From: Heliocidaris tuberculata | Lineage: Eukaryota; Echinodermata; Echinoidea; Camarodonta; Echinometridae | DNA length: 64,000 nucleotides | Direction of reading: 5' to 3' | NCBI GenBank assembly: GCA_025618425.1 | Contig: CM046841.1 | Span: forward strand, 8,967,154 to 9,031,153 | Program-made: the position numbers and the translations under genes | Shown: piece after piece, positions 22,901 to 31,900 of the stretch | How the letters are laid out: each line of letters opens with the position of its first letter | Position numbering within the stretch: the first letter of the stretch is position 1 | Notes under the pieces: model-generated | The model's input: only the letters and a program-made list of their open reading frames with translations | Told to the model about the DNA's origin: nothing | Databases searched by the model: none

Positions 22901-25900
22901 TAGAACAGGTTTACAGCAAAACAACATTTTTTCCATCTGTTATCAAATGATAGAAAGTTGTTATTTTTATACCAGCTTTATTTTTATAATGGGTTGATTC
23001 TTATTATTCACAACAAAGTTCATTTCATTCTCTTTCATATGATACCAAATATGTAATGATATTGTCATGCATGAATACATTTGCAAGGTTTTACGTGAGT
23101 GATGTCAAAAGTAGTTTGTGCACAGAAGTAATGCAAAGTGTAATTCCATGAAGTACAATAAAGATGCATAGTAAAGAAAATTGATATTTCATGTTTCCTT
23201 ATTCAACATGTATGCAACCTTGAATGAGATACGAGTCCAAAATTAGCTTCAATGTCCTTCCAAATGACCGCCTTGTCTGTAAAGGCAAGTGTGTGCTTGA
23301 GAAAGCAGAGAGTGTTTCAATGAATTCATTGTGTAGATGAATAGATCCCACTCTCTTGTGCAAATCAATTTTTACATTGCTGGTTTAAAATTGTTTTAAA
23401 GGTAGTAGATAGTTTTGGGAAGCCCTCAAAAACTTTCTGTGACATTTCTTTGATTTTACTTCATATATAGCAGGGTACTAACATGCTGTGAAGTTTTTTC
23501 CTCCTCCAGTGAAATATTTATCGAATGAGAGGTGACAACTAATAAAAATCCCTGGCCCAAAAAGGAGGGGATGTAAATTCAAACAACAGCCACACACATT
23601 ACTCACATGAGGATTGCTGTGTGTATAGAATACATAGTGCGAAGCGCTGTGTTTATTGTGTGGGGAACCTTTAGGTGGATATGGTCTTAGCGTGAGGCAA
23701 TACAAAAGCCATTACAAAGCGTTTCTTACAGATATTTACACTAAAATTTGTTCGAAATCGTGAATGGAATGTTAAATAATCTCGTATATGTGTCTTATGA
23801 TAAAAGGAGAATAGTATGTGACTATGTTAGATAGGTTTCTTGCTAGTATGATTTTTGCTACCGAGACTGTCTATGAGCTTTAACTCAATGATCCTAGGCT
23901 CTATGATCACAAATGTGGTAGCATATGAAAGTATAAAATTCCTCTTCATATGATGTATTACAATAATCAAGGTATGTTTATTTGAAGAAAATGTTGCTGG
24001 AGAAAGTTGGATTTCCTTTTTAAGAAACACAATGTATAACTACACCCAGACAACTGGATAGTAGATGCATACTTGTCTGTTTTTAAAGATCCTTAAAAGA
24101 GGTTCATCTCATTGGTAAAGATGATCAGATTAATTTACCCTGTGAGATGTTCATCTACAATGTACTACAGATGGCAAGCCTCGTCAGATGACTGCTGTTT
24201 TCCCTACCTGTCACCTGACAGAGCCTGCCTGCACTAATAGGCAACAGTCTCACAAGGTCAATAATATGATTAAGTTAACAGAAAATTTGTTATAGCCTCT
24301 GTTCGACCTAATTGTACCTGTATCAGATGAGTCACTATCTGCACTGTAATCAACAGCTTGTGTTGCAATGTTGTCTACAGCCTGTGTTGCCATGTTGTCT
24401 ACAGCCTGTGTTGCTATGTTGTCTACGGCCAATGTTGCCATATTGTCAATGGCTTGAGTTTCTGCGTTATCTACGGCTAATGTTGCCATATTGTCTATTG
24501 CCTGGGTTTCCATGTTATCCACAGCTAGTGTCGTCATGTTGTCAATGGCTTGTGTTTCCATATTGTCCACAGCTTGTGTTGCCATACCATCCACTGCTTG
24601 TGTTTCAATACTGTCAACGGCTAATGTTGCCATATTGTCCACAGCTAACGTAGCCATGTTGTCAATGGCTTGCGTTGCCATGTTGTCAATGGCCTGCGTT
24701 TCCATGTTGTCAATGGCTTGCGTTTCTATACCATCAACAGCTTGTGTTGCCATGTTGTCTACAGCCTGAGTTGCCACAACAGCTTGCGTTTGAGCAGAAG
24801 CAAGAGCACTTATATCGAAGGGTCCTGGGAAAAAGAAAGTTGGAAGATTGAGAAACAGAATGTCTCAGATGCATTTATTACTAAGTGAAAAATGGTTTCA
24901 TAAAGTATTTGCGCATGCTTGATTATCATCGTGATTATATACACCTTTGAAGATGTCCTGATTTACAAAAAGTTTCTACACAATGAACCTTTCTCACCTG
25001 TTTCATCAATGTCTGTGTCCGAGTCAGATTCTTCTACAACTGAGAACTCTGTAGTAAAGAGAAACAAAATAAAAGAATTATGAGGCATAAATATTCACAA
25101 GCTCATATCAAAGACACATTTTTGTTTTCTTCTTGCTTTTGTGGGGTAAGGTTTAAGGTAGTGTTTAGTTTTATGTAAGAATATTTTGAAATTATTGTGA
25201 TATTTTTCCACACATTATATATAATAACTTAATTATTTTTATTGATGCTTTCAATATACTGTTGATATCTATTTTTGTAATTTTCTTTTATATTCATGTT
25301 TTTTTTAATCTCAGGACCATGATGTAAAACAGTTTTTACTGATCTTGTCATCCTGATTAAATATGTTCAAATAAATAAATAAATAAATAGTTTTGGTAAG
25401 CCGTCAAAAACTTTTCGTCAGATTTATTGATTTTTGTTGATGAATAGTAAGATATCAGCAATACAAATACGCTGTGAACTTGTGAAGATTTTGTGTCCTA
25501 AATTGGCATATTAAACAAATGAGAGGCAAAAAAAAATTTAGGTGCCGGGTCAGGGATATAAACCTTCAACAACTTCAGCGTGCACTTTACACCATACACG
25601 CGTTCAAAACCTACACACATGCTATCTCTGTGCGAAGCCTGGAGATTGTTGTGTGGGAAGCCATCAGGGTGGAAAGGTCCTAGCATAGGGCAGTATATTG
25701 CCGTGATCTAGCGTTCCTTACATATATTTAAGGTAAAATTCACTGGAAATTATTGATGGAATACCAAATTATCTCGTACAAACATCTTTTGATACATGGA
25801 AAACAACATGAGAATATATTTAACACATTTCTTTCCAATTTCCTTTTTGCTACCCAAAATGTTAATGAGCTTTAAGCTACATGTACAATACATTAGCTTT

Positions 25901-28900
25901 TCTATGTTATCACAATATAAGGTTTTATTCTTAACTCACCATTCTTCTTCTTAGCTGAAAGCTGGGTTTCAGGAATAAAGGAATCATCCTCATACCCACA
26001 GGCATCTAAGGAGAACAAGGTAAAATAAGCTACAAGTACAGATGATTAGTAAGAGGTTTAGTCCTTTACAACAGACTTGTACGACACTGTACTAATGATG
26101 GGATTGAACGCCCTCCTGGCTGCAACAACATGACATGGTCTTAGACAAGGCGTTTTATTTACAGTTATTTCTCTCCACCCAGGTGTTTATGAGAAGGTTG
26201 AGTTCTGGGAAAGGTGAAAAATAATTTGAGAGCTTTCTCATTCCTTTTATGTCGTTTTGGAAGAACACCATAGGAGACAAGTCCCCTGAAAAGGATTGCT
26301 CCTCAAATGCCCTCATATTCGAATATGACAAAAAACAGCTGAAGTGTTCGGGCTGAACATTCATGCAACATGTGTGTGTGTGTGTGCAGTCCCACATTCC
26401 CCTTTCTATGTGCAGTCCATGTGCTTTTCAGTGAGATTTGGTCGGTTTCTTATCATTTTGATGATTCCAAACCTCATAGTATACACAGATTCTCATGCAG
26501 ACATGATCAACCTTTCCCACTTGCAATGAGACAGTTTCTTTCACAATGTAATCACATGACCAGAACTCAACTTTATCTTTAAATGGGTATCTGGCATGAT
26601 TTATTCCTTGAAATGCACTGCATGCTGATAATGGCAGCCAGCTATAACGAAGGCTAAGGTAATATCTAAACCCCTTTGGAAGCACATAGGGACATTATAT
26701 CATAATGTCATATGTGCTATACAAGAACGGATTATCAGTATTATTTATCATTCATCATCCAGTAAGAATATGTGGAGATGTCATAGTACAGTGGTTCATA
26801 AACTTGACTCTTGATCAAAAGGTTGAGGGTTCAAATCACAGCCTGACACTAATATCTTTTGGCAGAACGCGAATCCACATTTGCCATATTTGTAATAATA
26901 ATAATAATAAACCGTTCTTGTATAGCGCATATCACATTATGATATAACGTCCCTATGCGCTTCCAAAGGGTTTGGATATCATTACCCTGGCTTTAGCTCC
27001 AGCTGTCTTAATCAGCGCATAGTGCATTTCAAGGAATAAATCCTGCCAGGTACCCATTTAACACCTGGGTGGAGACTGACAAACATGGATTAATGTCTTG
27101 CCAAAATAAGCTAGTGCCAGGCTGAGATTCGAACCCTCAACCCTTGAATTGAGAGTCAAGTGAATGAACCACTATACCACGACAAATTTGTAATTGGGTA
27201 CCCGATATGCTAGAGTGCTATGTATTTGGCCGCTCAGTTATGACTGCAGTAATAATGTTAGAGCGCCATAAGCATCACGGCACGACAGACAGGAGCTCTA
27301 TACCAGAAGCCATCAATATCATGATTAACCTTTTGCCTACAGGAACTGGGTGGTTCCTGTATTAAGCCTATGAGAATGGTAGAATTCAGTAGTCATCGGG
27401 TTAACATATCGTACTTGATTTGTTGGGTGATTCATCGTCTGAGTCGGCAGCAAACACCTTCCCTTCATCAAGACGACGAGGCGTCTTAAACTCAAGCTTG
27501 GGAGATTGGCCACAAGACTGGGTGGGCTGCAAAAAATCGTTTAGATTGAAGCTCGATTCATTCTCATTTTCATCCTACAGGGGAAAGGGGTAGATAAATT
27601 AATGCTTGCATGAATGAAAAAAAAAAAATCCAGAAAAAAGCGAAATAATATAACAACACAATATATGTATATACCGCTAAATGAAGGAGAAGAACAAGAA
27701 CAGCATGCATAAAGAGAAACAGAAAGCTATTATACAAATATTGACTGCTCATGAGGATGATGGGAGAAATTATCACTCCCAAGGTGGTGTTCATACCAAC
27801 CCTTCTATCACCCCCTCGGCTTCGCCTCGGGGTTGATAGAAGGGCCAGTATGAACACCACCCAGTGAGTGATAATTTCCACCCCCATCCGATTACAGAGC
27901 AGTCCATATTTGTTTTATATACCTCATCCTTTTTATTGAGTCACTGATTCATGTTGAATTCTTACGCACTGCGCGTATATTGATTAACCTAGTCATAGCC
28001 AAGCAACTTGCGAAAGCGCTCTTAAAACCTGAACCAAATTTTGTGTACGTACATGTGTACAAAAGTTGCGGAGGGGTTACACGTTCTACCACAGGGCTTT
28101 GACGTTCTATCATTTGACCTTAGGTCAATTGATAGAATGCCAAAATCCTCTGATGCAGTGATAGATCGAGATGCGCTGTGTCATGTGTTATAGTTTTGAC
28201 CAATCAGTGAATAAGAGTCTATGTATGAGGTATATAATAATAAGAGGTTCAGCAATAAAGAAAATGTACCAAAGAAAAATAAGTTTTTAGAAACTTGGCA
28301 TCAAAAGATGCAAAGAATGCAGTGATAATTTTGTCAGGAAATATTTTGTATAAATTGCAAAATAAATGAATTATAAAGTTATTAGCCATGCAGTCATGAA
28401 TTATTTCTTTTGGATATTATGATTTTTCAAAGTAACCTTATTTAATCTTACAGAAAAATATAATTGGGAACACATGAGCACGGAGAATATAGCATTATCA
28501 TAATTATTTTAACCACTGTGGAAGTATCTGCCCTCCCAGCCAACCCCCCCCCCCCACCCCTCCTCCCTCACCTCATTACTTTCTTCATACCTCTTCCTCA
28601 TGTCAGCAAAAGGACAAATGAAATGGCAGTTGTACTATGTAGAAAAATCAATTTTTTCAACAGTGTAACATTGCATTCCGTGAATCAAATTTTATTGGGT
28701 TACTCACTTCCTTGCTATACTTGTCATCCTGTGCGGTGTCCTCCGAGTCAGGTCGCTGCAGCATCAGCTCTGAATCAGTCTCTGATCCAGTTTCATCATC
28801 ATCATCATCATCCTGGAAATATAGGTTGCAGCTTAAGAATGAAATGATTTACAAGGGATGCATAGCACTAGAACAAGATGAAAATGACTTTATATATCTT

Positions 28901-31900
28901 CAAAACACTTCACCTATACTGTACGCAGCGGTTCTTGATTAAACTGTCTGGCAGCTGAGAAATATTTCTGAAATTATGTTGTGAGCCACTAAGTATTATG
29001 ATTACAAACCAATGACCTATCTGCAGGGTGGTTAATATTTTCAAAACACCCCTCACAAAATAATGAAGAAAAAAAAAAGGAAGAGACTATTACAAAATCT
29101 CTCATGAAGTGCTGCATACTGTTTTAACTATCTAATTCATGAACCAAACAGACCTTGAAATATTGTGTTAACAAGAGTAAGAACCTGACAGTTTCTGTTA
29201 ATTTGCAACTGGTCTTGAGTCATTGGGATTTCTTTAACCCTAAAAGGACCGGGAATCCACCCCCCCCTGAGATCTCGACCGTCGACCGCGCCGAAAATCG
29301 GCACGCACGTCGTCCACAACGTAATCTACAAAACTGTATAGTTAAATGCTCCGAAAAATTTCCACATTAATTAATTATGCTAATTTATGCATGAAATCAA
29401 AATTTTGCTCTAAATCATTAAATAAAGCTAAAAAAAATGCTAATTTTTGGTCTAGACACTCTTTCCAGTATTCTCAGCAAATATACTTGAAAAAAATTCG
29501 GTATTAAAATTGATTTCTTATGTATTTTTTTTTGTATTTAAAATTTCTTATGTATTTCTTTGTTTTTTTTACCTTTTTGTTTTTTATTTTTTTTGGATGA
29601 AATTCGTGATCATAAACAGCATAAAATAAAGTAATTTTAATTAGTAAATGTAAAAATATTCATAGATTTCTAAATTTTGGTTGAAATTGTATTGTATTGA
29701 AATTATACACAAAATCACGTTTTTGAGCAATTTTTGGTCTGACGTGCAAGTACGAAATGTTGAGTAACTTCTGAACCGCATGCCCGGACATCGCGAATTT
29801 GGTCTCGAAAGATGCGTGAGATTCGATAGAAAAAAGTCATGAAACGCTGCGGCGACTGCTTTGCGCGTTGCGGACGTATCGCGAGAAACGTCTAGGGGGG
29901 GTGGATTCCACCCCCCCCCCCCCCGGCCCTTTTAGGGTTAATGATGTTGCCATGGTAACATACCTGCTCTGTTTGTATGATGTACTGACACTTCACATCA
30001 CCAAAGATGATAACATCACTGTCTCTCAGCTCGTAGCGTACATTGGGTTTCAGAAACATCTATAAAGAGTAAAATATGACATAATATCCCACTAAATTTT
30101 GCATAGTAAACTACTTCAGGCTTTGTGTAATGATTTGTTCAATATATTATGCATGTGCTCATATAACCTTTTTTTAACTTCAGAAATATTCTAAAAATGC
30201 CTGTTTTATAACTTAGATTTTTTGTGTATAAACTTTATGAATTCACTTGTCAAGCAAAGGGTTTTCACATCTTTTGTGTTTATTACTACATGTGTATTTG
30301 TTTCCATCAAATTTTGTCACATATAGTTTCAAAACTCTCATGAAAAATATCCCAAGCTTCATTACCATTATTACTAGTATGACATTACTCCACAGGAATG
30401 GAGCCTTATCTCATGAGTTGAACACTGTGAGACTTCCCATCTAGAATTTGTATCCAAAGTCTATATGGTTGTTACCTTGCCTCTCCTGGTTTTATTTCTG
30501 CTTTCCATGTCATAGATCAGATGTGAATTCCCTTGTACTTCGATGCATGAATGCTGCTTGGATAAAGCCTACAAGAAAAACAGAATTAAAGCCATCAGAC
30601 ATATGTTCATTCAGGAACACAAGCGTAAAAGATAGAAAATCATTGAAAATTTACTCCTTACTTCATTCAGTATCAAATAGTTACATTCAAGTTACAAGGA
30701 GGATATGTCGGGTTCTGGTGAGCTGATGGCGGCAGGGGGATAAGGAGATTTCCTGTCATCTGTCATTATTGTAGAAGTCGTGTGGTTTAAACATTTGACT
30801 GGAAATGCGAAGATCGGGGGTTCGATCCCAAACACAACACTTATGTCCTTGACAAGGCATTTTAATTATATACAATGCCCTTTTATCATATATTAAATGT
30901 TTGCCATAATACAAACGTGTGTGTGTGTTTTTTTAAGCAAAAAAAAAAGTCTGTTTCTAAAAAATGTAACAGGTGTCATATTTTCTTCTTCTTCTTTCAA
31001 TAACTATAGTAATAAAAAAAAATAATGTGGTCTTATTTACCCAGGGTAGCCTAATCAGTACAAATTCTGTCCTTCCTGAGGGCCCTGCACTCATATCATT
31101 ACCTAGCCTTTAGCCTGGCTACCAAAATAAGATGCTCAAGCATTCAACCAATTTCTTCCTACTGGGTACCCATTAACTTCACCTGGGTGGAGAGTGGCAA
31201 CTGTACATGTGCAATGTAGAATAATGTCTTACCAAAGGACTCAACTCACCTTGTATGGCATATGAATAGAATTGCTGTCATGGCGACCAATGAAATTATC
31301 TCCTGAAGAAACACAGATACAAAAACAAAAATACTATATAAACAAGGATTCAATTTCAAATAAATTTCCTACATGAAAATATCATCTAGATGAATATATA
31401 CATGAGATATGATACAAAAGAAAGAAATGGCAAGCATAAAAGTTTACATGGCAAAAGGCATGACATTTTTTTTCAATTTAGAGGGGAGATTGAGTTCTGG
31501 GAAAGGTAAAAAATAATTTGTGAGCTTTCTCATTCTCTTTATGTTAGTTTGGAAGATTATCATAGTAGATAATATCCCTTGAAAAGGATTGCTCTTCAAA
31601 TGCTCTCACATTCAAAATATGACAAGAAAGAGCTGAAATGTTAGGGCCAAACATTTGTGTGTAGTCCCATACACATTTCTGTGTGCAGTGCATGTGACTC
31701 TCAGCAGGACTGAGTCAAATTTTTCTCGTTTGGGTGATTCCAAAACCATACATCATACACCAATTCTTATGTGCTATATAATCAACCTTTCCCAATTGCT
31801 TTGAGAAAGTTTCTTTCACAATTCAATCTCATGACCAGAACTCAACTTTATCTTTAATCACAACTTACCTTCATAGATAGGGTGTTTGTAGGCAGATAAA

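Noticed and set aside
24312..24769. Two plus-strand frames with repeated LQPVLPCC and ACVSMLST motifs
   Set aside because: Antisense translations of the 24-base TQAVDNMA repeat; a repeat of length divisible by three is open in several frames.
24340..24789. CRISPR-like array
   Set aside because: Repeats are directly adjacent without spacers, are coding, and the DNA is eukaryotic.
26893..27195. Functional tRNA gene on the minus strand
   Set aside because: The A and B boxes belong to a SINE with a body and TTATTA tail; the cloverleaf is not convincing.
30775..30840. tRNA gene
   Set aside because: Good B box but poor A box and no closing acceptor stem; fits a SINE head better.
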